Of a stretch of 64,000 bases of DNA, positions 20,517 to 32,841 are shown in pieces. The first letter of the stretch is position 1. Each line of letters opens with the position of its first letter. The notes below the pieces were generated by a model. The model was not told the origin of the DNA. It did not search any database and worked only from the letters and a program-made list of their open reading frames with translations. The stretch comes from Falciphora oryzae. Lineage: Eukaryota > Ascomycota > Sordariomycetes > Magnaporthales > Magnaporthaceae. Both the position numbers and the translations under genes were made by a program. The DNA lies in assembly GCA_000733355.1 (NCBI GenBank), contig JNVV01000013.1, forward strand, positions 7,851 through 71,850, written 5' to 3'.

Positions 20517-21953
20517 TCATGCCCCTCCACGGGGTTTGGCCTTTGCCTTTGCCTTCTCCTTCTTCTCGACCTTGATCTTCTTCTTCGTCTCCTCCGCCTT
20601 CACTTCGAGCTTGCGCTTGTGCTCCTTCTGCTGCTCTTCCGTGCGCGCGACAGGCTTGAAGAAGCCCTCGAGCCGCTGCTGCTGCGACGTCTTGAGGTTC
20701 TTCTCGAGCCGCGCGGCGCCCGACCGGACCCGGTCCTCGGAGAAGCCCTTCTCCGTCACCAGGAAGTTGACCAGGCCTTCGATGTCGGGCTTCTCCCACT
20801 TGAAGTCACAGTCCGGGTGGTCGGCCGCCCGCACGTCTGGGTTGAAGAAGAGATCCCTCGCGTCTTCGAATGGCCAGTCGTCCGGCACCGTGTACTTGAG
20901 GTCACCCTTCTTCATCTTCTCCACGATATTCTCCAGTGAGCCGTGCTCGCGGATCAGCTTCAGAGCAGTGCTCGGTCCAACCTTGGGGATAGGGTCGAGG
21001 TAGTCGCAGCCGAGGAGGATACATAGGTCGACGAACTAGGAAGAGATCATATTATGGTCAGCAATTTCGTCTCTCGCGGAACGACATTCCCAATGTTGGG
21101 GCAAGATGAAACCCGAGGGCACGGCTGCGTACCTGTTTCCGCTCCATGTTCAGGCCCTCGAGCACCTTGTCGACGTGAATCTCCTGGATAGGCTCCTTGC
21201 GCTGCTCTGAAAACGTGAGGTGGCGCAGAAGGATGGGCGAGTCAAAGCACAGTGTGTCCATATCCTCGCTGGCGGCGGCGAACACCTTGCCAGCGCGGGC
21301 GAGGACGGCGCACTGGGCCTCGGCCTCGGTAGGCGCGAGGATGAAGGGGATGCCCATGAGCTTGAGCAGGCGCCGGCACTCCTCGTTGTGCTCGCGGGTG
21401 ACGCGGACGGTGCGGCGCGAGAACTTCTCAACGTCCTCGGCCGTTCCCGTCTCGCGTGCCTCCTCGAGGCCCTCGAGCGCCTCCTGCTTACGCTGGAATC
21501 TCTTCGCGAGCTCTCCCGACTTGAGCTTTGGGGGGGCGCCGTCGAAGACATAGAGTGGCTTGATGCCGTTGTCGACCATGCGGAGCGTGCGGTAGAACAT
21601 CCCCATCAGATGTGATGTCGTCTGCCCGTCCTCGTTCGTCAGAACCTCGCCATTTGACCTGACAGCAATCAGGAACGAGTATATGCTCATGGATCTATCG
21701 CGTCGAAGGTTGTTGTCAGCTTTGCATGGGCGACTGGCGCATCTGCGAGGGCGGAGAGAAGGTCGGTCCATACGCATCCTACAAGGAGAGAAAAGAGTAG
21801 CTGTCAGTACATGCGATTCTTAATGTGGTTCATGCATCGAGTTTCGGTGCTTACAATAGCGACTTTGCGGCCAAAGTGGTTCTTGATTTCTCCCGTTTTT
21901 ATCGCATCAGGAGCGTTCTCCTTGATAATAGTGAAGAGTTGCTTAATACCCAT
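20517..21953 (-). CDS. FEN1: Flap endonuclease 1 (Rad27/FEN1)
   Basis: Five-prime flap endonuclease of lagging-strand replication and long-patch base excision repair, acting in the nucleus with PCNA. The model has exons 21953-21855, 21778-21774, 21694-21133 and 21035-20517 (394 residues). The protein starts [10 protein letters not shown], and the N region holds the metal site. Later come [17 protein letters not shown] (internal region), [12 protein letters not shown] and the helix-hairpin-helix [13 protein letters not shown]. The PCNA-interacting box QQRLEGFF lies at about 341-348, followed by a Lys-rich nuclear-localisation tail. The second exon is only five bases, GATGC. It supplies the first catalytic aspartate (Asp34) and most of Ala35, and restores DASMSIY. 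Without it the frame fails, so it is well supported. Introns are 76, 79 and 97 bp. Confidence 0.96.
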
Positions 21954-24900
21954 CTTGCCGGGAGGGTTGCCAGGGCAAGTTTGAAGGAAGAGAAAGGTCG
22001 AGCCGCAATTGTTTCGAGGCTTTTTGGTGCGATTTTCGTTCGCTCGTGAGGGTTGTTTGAGCTCGGAGGTTGCGGCAAGACGGGATCGTGATGTCACGGA
22101 AACGGCGCATCTCATTCACGCTAAAAACGCGCCTAGCAACCTTCACGAAACGGACGCGACTTGGAGTGGGGTCACGTGGGCGCGTTTTAATTGATTGAGC
22201 CCCGCTTGCTCGCAATCCCAGCCTCCATGCCCGCCTGCTCTCTTCCAGACCAATATCCCTCGCGCGGGCACTCCAGCATCTGATTCCATGCCCGCCTCCT
22301 CTCTTGCAGCTTCCAGACGACAAAGTGCGCCCGACTTCTTTGTACATATGCACAGAACGTGCCAATCATGAACTTTCTGGTCTCCCGGGAACAGCGTTTT
22401 TCGCCATGGGGATGCCAATTTAGTCGAGAGCAAGCCGGAAACCTCGGGGCCCAGCTCAGGATACCGACCGTCAGACGCAAAGACTCTCCCGGCAGAAGCA
22501 TGACGCCAAGATCCAAAGCTTGTGGCTTGTTAGGTCTTGTAATACGGAAGCATGTGGCGCCCGCCGATCGAACAGAACGAGCCGACTGGCGCCGTGGTAG
22601 CCGTAGTTCCGGGTCTTTGGGAACACCGTATCGACCTGGAGACCTGGTGCTAATGACTCGGATACACGCCACCAATGGGGGCATAGCACTGCATCATCAC
22701 AGTCCTAGCTGTAGGCAGGTCTTCTTCCCGGCTCCGTGTTTCGCTCAAGGGCAGCACGCGAGACGCAGGCTCGTGCCGACGTGCAGATTCTATAACTGGC
22801 GTCGCAGCCTCGGGACAGTCTAGTGTAGTACGCACAAATAAGGACCGGAGATATAGCTGTGACCAGCCAGTGGCAACCTGGAAGCTGGTCGACGGTGATG
22901 ACCCAGAGGTACAGCGTGACAGCCATGGAATATGAGCACCACCGACGCAGGGCGGCTCACGGTGCCCATGGATCTATATCTTCAATTATTTTCAGCACGC
23001 AAGTAAACATGGTGGCGATTCCATCCCAATCATTGCGTTAGGGCCCTCGGGTCGGCCGGAGATAAATGGCCTCCTCCAAGAGGCGCTTGGCGGGTTTCGG
23101 ACTCACAGACCGGAGAGCCGTCAAACCACACAGCCGGGTCATCACTCGCGGATATTTGAAAGGAGCAGGAGAGCAGGCCCCAAGCCCAGCCACTGCCGAG
23201 AGACGAGACGACAGGATCAGCAGCAGGGCAGCGAGGTAGGATCCGATCAGCCCCATCTCGTGCCTGGGCAGAGTAATATCCCCGCCAATAGGAATTTCAA
23301 GGAGGCTTTGGCTCACGATTGAATGTCCGACTGGGGCGCATCAAAGTGGCAGCAGGAATCTGAACTAGGCGTAAGCGTGAACAAAACCTCAAAGGACACG
23401 CGCACGCTGCGCCCGCCAATCTATCTCTGGCTATGCAGTAGCCGGCACGAGTTGGCAGCAGGGGGATTGTGTTATGGATAGACTGGTATTAACTCATGGT
23501 GACCAGCCAGACAGTACCCACGGAGACACAAAAAAAAAAAAAAAAAAAAAACCAAGAGATATGCGCTTTCCAGAAGCGCCGCGTCTGCAACGCAAGAAAC
23601 GGAAAGTAGGAGGCATCGAATCCTTCCAGGCGATCAATTGACGGCGTGTGGGGGGCGAGAGATTCTGGCAAGTCGGCAAGACGGGGGTTTCGAATGTCAG
23701 GGTGTGGTTTAGACAAAACGAAGAGAGATGAACCACCTGCACCGCCTCCTTTTTCAACAAAGCTCGGTCAGCCACCACAAACAAACGTCAAGGAAAAGGA
23801 GAAGAACCGCTCGTCCCTCCCACCCGTGCACCAGATTGAAGTGTGCACAGGCAGGTTGGTTTACCAACTCGGCGTAGGTGGGGAGGTGATGAGGCGAGAT
23901 TGCAGAGGAAGGTGTGGAGNNNNNNNNNNNNNNNNNNNNNNNNNNNNNNNNNNNNNNNNNNNNNNNNNNNNNNNNNNNNNNNNNNNNNNNNNNNNNNNNN
24001 NNNNNNNNNNNNNNNNNNNNNNNNNNNNNNNNNNNNNNNNNNNNNNNNNNNNNNNNNNNNNNNNNNNNNNNNNNNNNNNNNNNNNNNNNNNNNNNNNNNN
24101 NNNNNNNNNNNNNNNNNNNNNNNNNNNNNNNNNNNNNNNNNNNNNNNNNNNNNNNNNNNNNNNNNNNNNNNNNNNNNNNNNNNNNNNNNNNNNNNNNNNN
24201 NNNNNNNNNNNNNNNNNNNNNNNNNNNNNNNNNNNNNNNNNNNNNNNNNNNNNNNNNNNNNNNNNNNNNNNNNNNNNNNNNNNNNNNNNNNNNNNNNNNN
24301 NNNNNNNNNNNNNNNNNNNNNNNNNNNNNNNNNNNNNNNNNNNNNNNNNNNNNNNNNNNNNNNNNNNNNNNNNNNNNNNNNNNNNNNNNNNNNNNNNACG
24401 ATTTTGACATCAGACGTTTCCGCTCCACGACTTTTCGTGTTTCGGGCCTCCGGGTTGCGCCCGTCGTGGAAACGCGAATCTGGCCTGGGCAAAAAATCCA
24501 AGCGGAGCATGGAGCCCCTGGAATGGCTTGACTTGAGCTAACCCCAACCCTTGGGGCGGCCACTACATCATCAGGCACAAGGCAATGGGGGTAAAGCGGT
24601 CAGAGGATTGTCTGTCATGCTGAAAAGCACAAGAGAAGCCAGCAGGCTTCTCAGAATGCAAAGAAATGAGTACAGAGAGCTGTAGACGAGGCTAAGCGTC
24701 TTGGTAACAAAACCAGAGGAGGACGGTCATTCCGTCGGTAGAAATCTAATAATAGGATGCCCTGTATGAGAGGTCGCTAAATACAGTGATGTGCAAATAT
24801 TGCAATAGAGAAGCGCTGATAAATCCGGTGGAAATGACCCTCTGATGGGCCTGAGGAGAGGTGAGGCGGAAAGGACGGTCCAGTGGACGAGGAGACATGG

Positions 24901-25557
24901 AATGTTCCCCGAACGTGCCATCCTCGAAAGCCTGTCCACCGACTCCAGCGTCCTCAGCGTCCCGAGCCCGGTCGGAATCCACAGCACCTCCTTGCTTCTT
25001 CCTTCGGCCCCACGTCCTCGTCAAGGGCTCCGTCCGGGGTAGCTGTCCGCGGCTCATCATCTCGTGTCCTTTTATGTACTCTGGGAATCGTCGGTGCGTG
25101 GGGATGTTTCTCGAAATAGTCCCACATATCTTCTTCCTTCGACAAGGCTTTGCGCTTCAACAAAAATGCAGGAAAAAAAATCATAAACGGTGAAGAAAGA
25201 CTTACAAAATCCCAAACTAGAAATTGCGAAAGAATATGCACATTTATATAGGGTCGAAGTGAAGAAGAAGAAAAAGAAAGACATGTGATTGTGTTGGCCC
25301 ATCTGCGTCCAGCGCGCCACATGCGTAAAAGACAAAGGTGGGATGTATACGCCTCTATCGAGACTGATCGTTTGTCCCATCTGACCCGTCTCTTCTTTCC
25401 AACACGCCCGCTGGGTTAGCCGCAAAAGCCGAGGAAGCGGAGGCGAGGAGACATATGCCGCGCAATTTGCGATGGTATATGAACTCGGGGTATGTATCGG
25501 GCGCCCTGTTTGCTCCCTGACGCGAAACGAATTTTGGCAGGATCGATTGGGCCGAGA
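21954..25557. other. Intergenic with a scaffold gap; no gene recognised
   Basis: This region lies between the FEN1 start and the NoxA stop. It contains an imperfect local duplication (CCATGCCCGCCTSCTCTCTT at about 22227 and 22288), a run of about 21 A at 23530-23550 and a 478-base N gap. No ORF shows a domain. A gene inside the gap cannot be excluded. Confidence 0.45.
23920..24397. other. Assembly gap (478 N)
   Basis: This is an unbroken run of N. Long reading frames crossing it are artefacts. Its true length and content are unknown. Confidence 0.99.
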
Positions 25558-27525
25558 CTAGAAGTTCTCCTTGCCCCAGACAAATGCGAAGCTACAAGAT
25601 GGATTGTTAGTTGGCAGTTCATCGCAGCAGTCATTTGAGAGAAAGCTGATGCGGAGGAAAACTTACTCAGGCTCAGTGTACTTGTTGCAAAAGATGTGCA
25701 GTGTGCTACCCAGACCCTTGGGACCACAAAAGAAAACACCAGCCTCAGAAGGCGTGTGCAGTTTCCTGATACCCCTGAAGATCATGTCCCAGTTGGGCCT
25801 GCCGAAGTTGGTCGGAGCACGGAGACCCGTGATGGCGTCCTTGTCGGCGTTGGCGTCGTTGATCATGATGTTGGTCGCATCGTCGGCCTTGATCTTGGCG
25901 GTCAGGTAGGCGTGGATCTCGATGCGGTTGTCGACGTCCTGAGCCTCGATGGCCAGCAGCAGAGAACGGAACCACTCGAACGAGCCGAAGTCACGGCAAA
26001 TCCAGAAGAAGTAAACCTTGCTCAGACGAGTCTTCTTCTGGGGATAGTTCATCCGGTACCAGATAGACTTGAGAATGGAGGCGAAAGGCGTAACACCGAT
26101 ACCGGCACCGCAGAGCACAGCAATCTCGTACTTGAACACGTCCTCGGAAGCCGAGCCGAAGGGGCCGTCAACGTAGACACGGGGGAGCACCCGCTTCAGA
26201 GCCGGGTCGACATCCGGGTTCTCGCCGTTGACACCCACGACGGTGGACGAGCCGCCCTTCTTGTCCCAGTCACAGCCCAGAGCCTTGGAGACGGCACGAG
26301 TGAAGTCGCCGACAACACGCATGTGGATCGAGATGTAATCCTCCTCGGGGGCGCTGGTGAGCGTAAAGGGGTGGTACTGCCAGACCGAGACCTCGGGGCA
26401 GCAGAAGAAGATGTACTGGCCAGCGCGGGTCTTGGTGTGCTCCTTCTTGATCTGGATCTCGCACACGTTACTGGGGTGCTGGATGACCTTGGAGATGTAG
26501 GTGTTGTGCTTGCCGCGAATCTCACGGGCAACACGCTCGGCCAGGTAGACGAAGCCGCCGTACATCCAGAACTGCCAGAAGACACCGATGGCCGAGGTAC
26601 CGAAGGACATGCAGAACGGCGCGAAGTCGGGCTGAATCATGCAGAAGGCACCGTGGATGGACCAGAAGAAGAAGAAGACGATGAACATGTGGTGCGTGTA
26701 CCAGAAGCGCTCGTAGTTGGCACGGCGGGGCTTCTCGACCGAGGTGAAGACCATGCCCATCAGCGCAATCAGCATGACATAGCCCGTCCAGCCGGGGCCC
26801 GAGACAAAGTTGGCGAGCAGCCATCCGTAGATGCCGAGGTTGTACTGGGCCGCGACCTGGGCGAAGTTGTTCCAATGCGCAATCGTGTGGACCCAGCTGA
26901 AGAAGACGATCGACCACGCCGTCGTGATGTGGAAGGTGATGTTCTTGTCGAACTGAATGATTCCGTTGAGCGGCGTCTGGCGAGCGAGCGAGATGAACGT
27001 TCGGCAGACAGGGAAGAGAATCATGGCGACGTCGAAATGCAGCACCAGAGCAGCAGATCTGTTGGTTGATCGAGCCAGGGTGTCAGTAAAGGGGTGGCTT
27101 ATTGAAGCAGGGGGCAGGGGAACTTGCCTGGCAATCGAGAAGGTCGGACCCAGCATGTCTCTGGTCTTCTGTAGACTGTCCTTGACGGCGTAGTTGACGA
27201 AGCCAAAGGAGAAAATCAGGGCATGCAAGATCATGAAGACAAAGACGAAACTATCCCGATGGTTAGCTCACGGAACAAGCCTGAGACACAGAAGACGCTC
27301 CGTCCATCCATCGACGGCGCCCATGCTGTGTTGAGCAGGGTGGGTGGCGTACAATCGACGGTATCCTTCGTTGACCATCCACCGGTCGAACCTTTCCCTA
27401 GGAGTGAGCTCCTTTTGCCTCTCCTGAGTCATCTCGCCCGACAACAACATCCTCGTAAGCGGCGTCCATCTTGCTCGCTCCGACTGTTCCTTTCCGGAAC
27501 CATAGCTGTCCCGGTATCCCGACAT
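25558..27525 (-). CDS. noxA: NADPH oxidase catalytic subunit NoxA (Nox1)
   Basis: Superoxide-producing membrane flavocytochrome used in fungal differentiation such as fruiting, hyphal fusion or infection structures. Four exons (27525-27353, 27250-27128, 27058-25667, 25591-25558) give 573 residues. The N-terminal cytosolic tail is followed by the ferric-reductase membrane domain with heme histidines in HTIAHWNN and WYTHHMFIVF. Next is the FAD site HPFTLTS, then the NADPH sites GAGIGVTPFASIL and VFFCGPKGLG. The last exon, 34 bases, encodes the invariant C-terminus VWGKENF. No EF-hands or long N-terminal extension are present, which separates it from NoxC. The absence of a NoxB-like N-terminal insertion favours NoxA. 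Its usual partners (NoxR, RacA, NoxD) are not in this window. The second intron uses a GC donor. Confidence 0.95.
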
Positions 27526-30500
27526 GGTGACGGTATGCGGGAGGCTCGGTCGAGTTTCGGTTCGGGTCGATGTTCAAGAAAGGTCTCAACCCGGACCGCG
27601 TGTCCGTCGACAAGTTCCCCCTCTTTGAATAACCCCCAGTACAATTCCGCAAGAGCCTGATGTCGGTGTCGATGCCAATGGCTTAGAGAGTCCTCCTCTT
27701 ATCTCCTCCCCCGTATCCCACAATATTATCGGGCGTCGGTATTAAACAGTCGTCGAGTCGCAACTAGATGGAATGGGTATTCAGAGCCTGCTGAACGGCG
27801 TCGTCAAAGGATGGTAGCGAAGAGGAGAGAGAGATGGCACGGCGCCACCACAAGAGAAATAAAATAACAAGAGAATAAAACAAAAAGAGCGCAAATCGTA
27901 GCCTGCGAATTTGCCGTGAGCAGGCGGCGTGGGGAACGGTCAGCAAAACAACACGGACACGACGAGCACCGGAAGGAGGAAAGGGAGGAAAAAGAAAGCG
28001 GCTGGTTTTGGTGGTGGGAGATCGTCCGTGTAAGAAGGAACGGGCGAGGAGCCTCCTGGAAGGGAAAGGTGGGGGGGTGGAACGACCAGGGGTGGTGGTC
28101 AGGCCGAGTGCCAAGACACGTTAGGGTCGGAAACACGACATAGAATGGTTTTTTTTTTTTGGGGTGAAGGGCGGCCCATACCCTTGGACCCGCAGCGCTA
28201 CCTGTGCTAAAGTATTTTGCCTGCTTCCGCCGGCGGCAGCGTAGCGCTTCCGTCACTAGCTGGACGCTCGTCAAAGGGGAGCAGGGCTCGCAGGGCCAGG
28301 TCGCCGTGCTGATGGCCTCGCCGGTTGCATAATACAGTTTACGGGCTGCCTAGGTGTTTCTACGAAAATGAGAGAGAAGGAAGGGAACGAGGGAAAACAC
28401 AGTCTGCAAATAGAACTGAGACGTGGAAGGCGCCCAGCTCGCGGAACTTGCGATAGCTAAAGTGCAGCGGTTTACGCCCACACACCGGATCCGACGCATC
28501 GAATGGTTGAGCGGGGCCCAAAACGACAGGCAGGGTCAGGGGCATCTGGCAGTATGAATGCACAGAGAATATTGCGTGCGATGCGGGTTAGGGAGAAGCC
28601 AGACAGGGAGATGTGAACGGGATGATCAAAAGCAAAAAGGTGCGAAAGCGACTCCCATGCGTCGTCGTCCAGCGCCAGGCTGCACCACGAGGGACGAAGA
28701 TGCCGGGCTGGCCAGTCACAGGACGAGATCTTGGGGTCCTGGCTTCCGGCACGAAAAGGGGCAGGGTGTGGCCCGACCATGGATCGATGGACAGGCCAAA
28801 AGGAAGGAAAATTGATGAGGCTCGAAACAAAAGAGGGTCTCTCGAGCGGGTAAGTTGCAGGTAGTGTGGGCCGCCGCAGCGAGCGGCATTTGGGCTTGGG
28901 ATATTGGTAATCGGTGGCAAGCCCATGTTGGGCGTCTCTGCATTGTGCCACGTTGGTTTGTCGGCTCAGGCCGGGAATAGGGGAGGCCCATTCTTTTGTT
29001 TCTGGCGGACAGGTACCGGCGTTATCTTGGCTCAACCCGAGTATACCGAAACCTAGGTAACCAAGCGTCCAGTGCCGACCGTCTCCCACTTCCCCAGCAT
29101 GTGGTTCCCAACAGCGTCGAAGAAGCTGTCCGCGCAATACCCTACCACCCCAAGGACCTGCAGGCTGACGGCGTGGCCAACAAACGAGGCACAGGCACAG
29201 CCGAGCAACAGACACACATTCGGGCTTTGGCTATTGTCCACCCCGTGCCCTGCTCGACAGCCTGCTTTGCGCGCGCCTGCTGGCCACGATGGCAGAGCCA
29301 CAGCGGAGCGGGTGGCTTAGGGGCAGCCCAGACGAAGCTGAAGCCTCCGAGATCCAGATGCTCAGAATGATCGACCCGTTTACCGGGGGCAAATGTGGGG
29401 AATGGTGCGATTTTTCAATCCCGACATTGAGTGCCAAACGGCGAGGACGCCTGTGCATCATGTTCCCAGCACAATGTCCCCTTTTAGTTGAAGTTTCCCA
29501 TCCTCCCCCAATCGCCCACGCTGGCCTGGCGGGGGGCTCTCGTTCGGCTGTCCGCTAAGAGCGAGCGAGAGCGGAGGAAGCCAGCGCCCCGAGCCCGCGC
29601 CTGGGATGACGGCCCAGGGACATGCCCTACCCCTGACGGGGCTCAAATGTCAAACCAAGGCCCCACACGTCCTGGTGGCTGCGCCATTTCGATTGGCTGG
29701 CGGCGACGGACCTTTGTATCAGAACCCCTTGAGCGAAACCATCTGTAACAGATCGGGAGATCTCGTCCAGTCGCGCCGTCGACGGTGTGCAATGCGTTCA
29801 TGCCCTGCGCGCTCCTATCACTTCTCCCATCGCCATCTCGCCCGGCGACACGCCAGCAACCGTGGCCACCGTACGATTGTGGTGTTCGTACGCGCTGCGA
29901 CCCTGGCTTTTCATCCGATAGATGCTTTTGTTTTTTTGCCCTTGCATCCATTGCATCCCCACCCCGTGTTCCTCAGCCTTACAGCACAAGGCGCGATTGG
30001 TTGATCGCGACGCTCCAAGATGGTCTCATTGTGGATTTGACGATGTACCACCTGCACCACCTGGAGCGGCCCCCACACACACCGCCCGCCATGCAAGAAA
30101 CTCGACTCCGGTTGCCCCTTTCTCGCCGCGTGCGCCTCCAACACCGCACATCTGTTTGGCTCCGAACGTCGGCCCTCCCAGCACAGTCCGGCCATGGCGG
30201 CTCGCAAGGTATGGCCGTCCGTCCATTCTGCTGCGACGAGCTGAGTTTGGCAGTCGATCTCCATCATCCTTGCCGCGCCCCATGATGATCTCCGCTGCGT
30301 GTTCGCCAAGCAACCAAATTTCCAAATTTGGGCCGTCGGCGCGGCTCGTCTTGCAACCCACGAGGAGGAAGCTGGCACAATGCTGGCAGAGCGTTGCACT
30401 GGACCGTTCGAGAACGTCACGCGCCGGCACGTGTGTGCTGGTAGGTGCAAGGGAAGCGCGCTTGGCCTAGATGCCCGAGTTCAATCTATCGACCAGCTGC

Positions 30501-32841
30501 ATCTTCCTCCTGGCCTTGGTTTACCCATCCAGTCACATAACTCGCCGCCACAAGCTGCCCAATAGCCGCCCGGCAGCGCACCTGACACACAGCCAGCACA
30601 AATCATCGCGTAGTCCAGCAAACTTGCCGCTAGCCAAGGCAAAGCCCGCTCCGGCATGGGATCACGAAGCAAGCGTTTCGCAAGGAGCAAGTGCATATGC
30701 CTTCGCGTTTATTCGTCCAGCCCTGACTTATCCCCTCCAAAGACGCCCCTCCCGGCCAGAGGGTCAAACCACCCGGTCTGCCATACCCGCAGCACACCCG
30801 CAGGGCCGGGTGCCATTGCTCCCGCATCCTTCCTTATCTTCTTATTCATCCACCAGCCACTTACAGCGTCCACCGCGTCTCCACCGCTCGGAGCAAGGGA
30901 GTGTTCCCGCCTGCTGTGCTGTGTGGCTGCGCTCCGCATGGCCAACACTCCCGGCGATGCCTGCCCAGCACGCGACGCCAGCCCATTCAGGAAGGCCCGT
31001 CAACCCTCTCCCCCAAACGACGCCGTCCGACCAGACGCCACCCGGCACATCTCGCGCCCGCGGGGCCCGAGTCAACAGGGACCCCCTGAAAGCTGCATGA
31101 TGCACCTGCTGCCCGTGCGCAGGGTGGCGCCTCTGGAATAGCTGACCGCCTTTGAAGCGAAAAATATCCGTGGCGATGCTTCATGGCCCACCTGTTTGTT
31201 TGGTGGAGCGCGCTTGTCCAGGGCTTGGAACTTCCAGAGGAATTTCCGGCCGGTGTGAGCAGGGCCCTACGTACGTAATATTTTCTATACTGGTGCTTGG
31301 TTTCGTCCCTTCACTATGTGTGAAACATCCGCCTGCCAGCAGAGTCCAGGCATTTTCTGTTGGTGTCGCAACGAGTGTTGCTTGTTCTGGAAGAAACCAC
31401 CTTGTCCGCGGACCAATTCTCTTGTCGTCTGGTCAGAGCTCGTCTTGGCGACTCACGATGCCACGTAATTTTGTTTATCAAGGGAAACATTTCCCCAGCG
31501 CCGCCGGGGCCTGGTCAGTGGGATGTCACTGACCTCCATCCAATGTCTTGCCACACTTTCACGGCTTGGGTCTCGACTTTTTGCCTTTCCAGGGCTGAGG
31601 CCCTGCGTGGTAGGGTAGGCTTGAAGGCACTTCCTATGCACATAGATGTCAAATCGGGAGGTAGCCAAAAGCAGAAGAAAGCATCCATGTCTCCAAGGAA
31701 CTCATTTGCAGCGTAGACTGTCCACAGACTCGAGACGATGATTGCGCGCTGACGCAGTTTGACACAACTGCAGATCGGCTAACTACCTCAGACAGCCAGG
31801 CGCCTCTGTCGCTCGGGGCAGTCAAAAGCGAGTGCGATTATGCTGTGTATCCATGCCTATGGAGCCGCCCTGGTTCCCCTGTGCTTTCTCGGGCCTCTGG
31901 GACTCTCGAGACGCCCCGGCCCGGCCTGACGGTACAGGAAGTGTCATGATGCGGAATGTGGTCGGACATCGCTTTCCCGTCTCGAATCGAGTAAAATCGC
32001 GGGAGTTGGCCGTGGATTTCTATACAGAAAAGTGGTCGGGCTGCCATGGGATTGTTACCAATACAGGTCCCGAGCAGGGGGGGGGGGGGGCTTTGCTCGA
32101 GAAGAATCTCTCCAGGCGGCTGTATGTCACTACCAGATGTCAGACTCTAGTATCAGTTCGAGTCTGCGCATATGTAGAAACAGCACAAAGACCACATGGA
32201 ATTTTGCGCTCTGACGCGATCCGAGCAGGCCGGCGGCGTTTGATCGCTTTGCGCTGCATCCAACCTTATGAAAGCCCACGCCGATGCCGCTGATACCAAT
32301 GATCATCTCCAAATCGCGTATTTGAGATCGACGACGGTTTCCTTCGCTCCTACCTGGCCATTCAAGACGAAGTACCATGGACTAATGTTTGCATGATAAC
32401 CATCCGCAATTCCTCAAGTTACCCGGATATGATCCTCTCTTCTTCAAGAACCGGGCTCAGTGAAGTGAGCCGCCCTTCCAGGACGATGCGTTGCACTTCA
32501 TCCCCCGAACCTCACACCGGCATCCAGTCCGGTGTATATGGATGTTAGATGACAACACGACTGCTAGAGCCTGGATCGTGTCTTGTGTATTGACATTGTC
32601 TGATCGGCCACACACCAGGCTTCTTGGCAGTGCCGAAATAGAATCTCCCGGTCGGTGTCGGAGTATCACGGCCTCACGTGACGATTCATCACTCACTGCC
32701 GGTTTGCCTTGGCAGTGGTGGTGTTCACCGGCGGCCCCTCATTTGTGGGGCTTGCTAGGACGGCCAGTCCGGAGGGCCGATTTCTGTTGTTCGGCCGTCC
32801 GCCAGAAGCGCAAACCAGAAGTTGCCCACCCGCCCCGAAAG
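27526..32841. other. Gene-poor region of about 5.3 kb
   Basis: NoxA (minus) and glutaryl-CoA dehydrogenase (plus) are transcribed away from each other, so this region holds both promoters. It is GC-rich with overlapping ORFs on both strands that lack domains and have biased composition (Pro, Arg, Ser), so I call none. Poly-T (28146-28160) and a G run (32078-32090) are present. An unannotated non-coding transcript is possible but not shown by the sequence. Confidence 0.5.

Noticed and set aside
23646..24578. Reading frames of 205-274 residues crossing 23920-24397
   Set aside because: They consist mostly of unknown bases. A run of N has no stop codons, so the frames are artefacts.
30471..31141. 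Pro/Ser/Arg-rich frames of up to 209 residues between noxA and glutaryl-CoA dehydrogenase
   Set aside because: Overlapping frames on both strands with low-complexity composition, no motif and no convincing start or splice signals.
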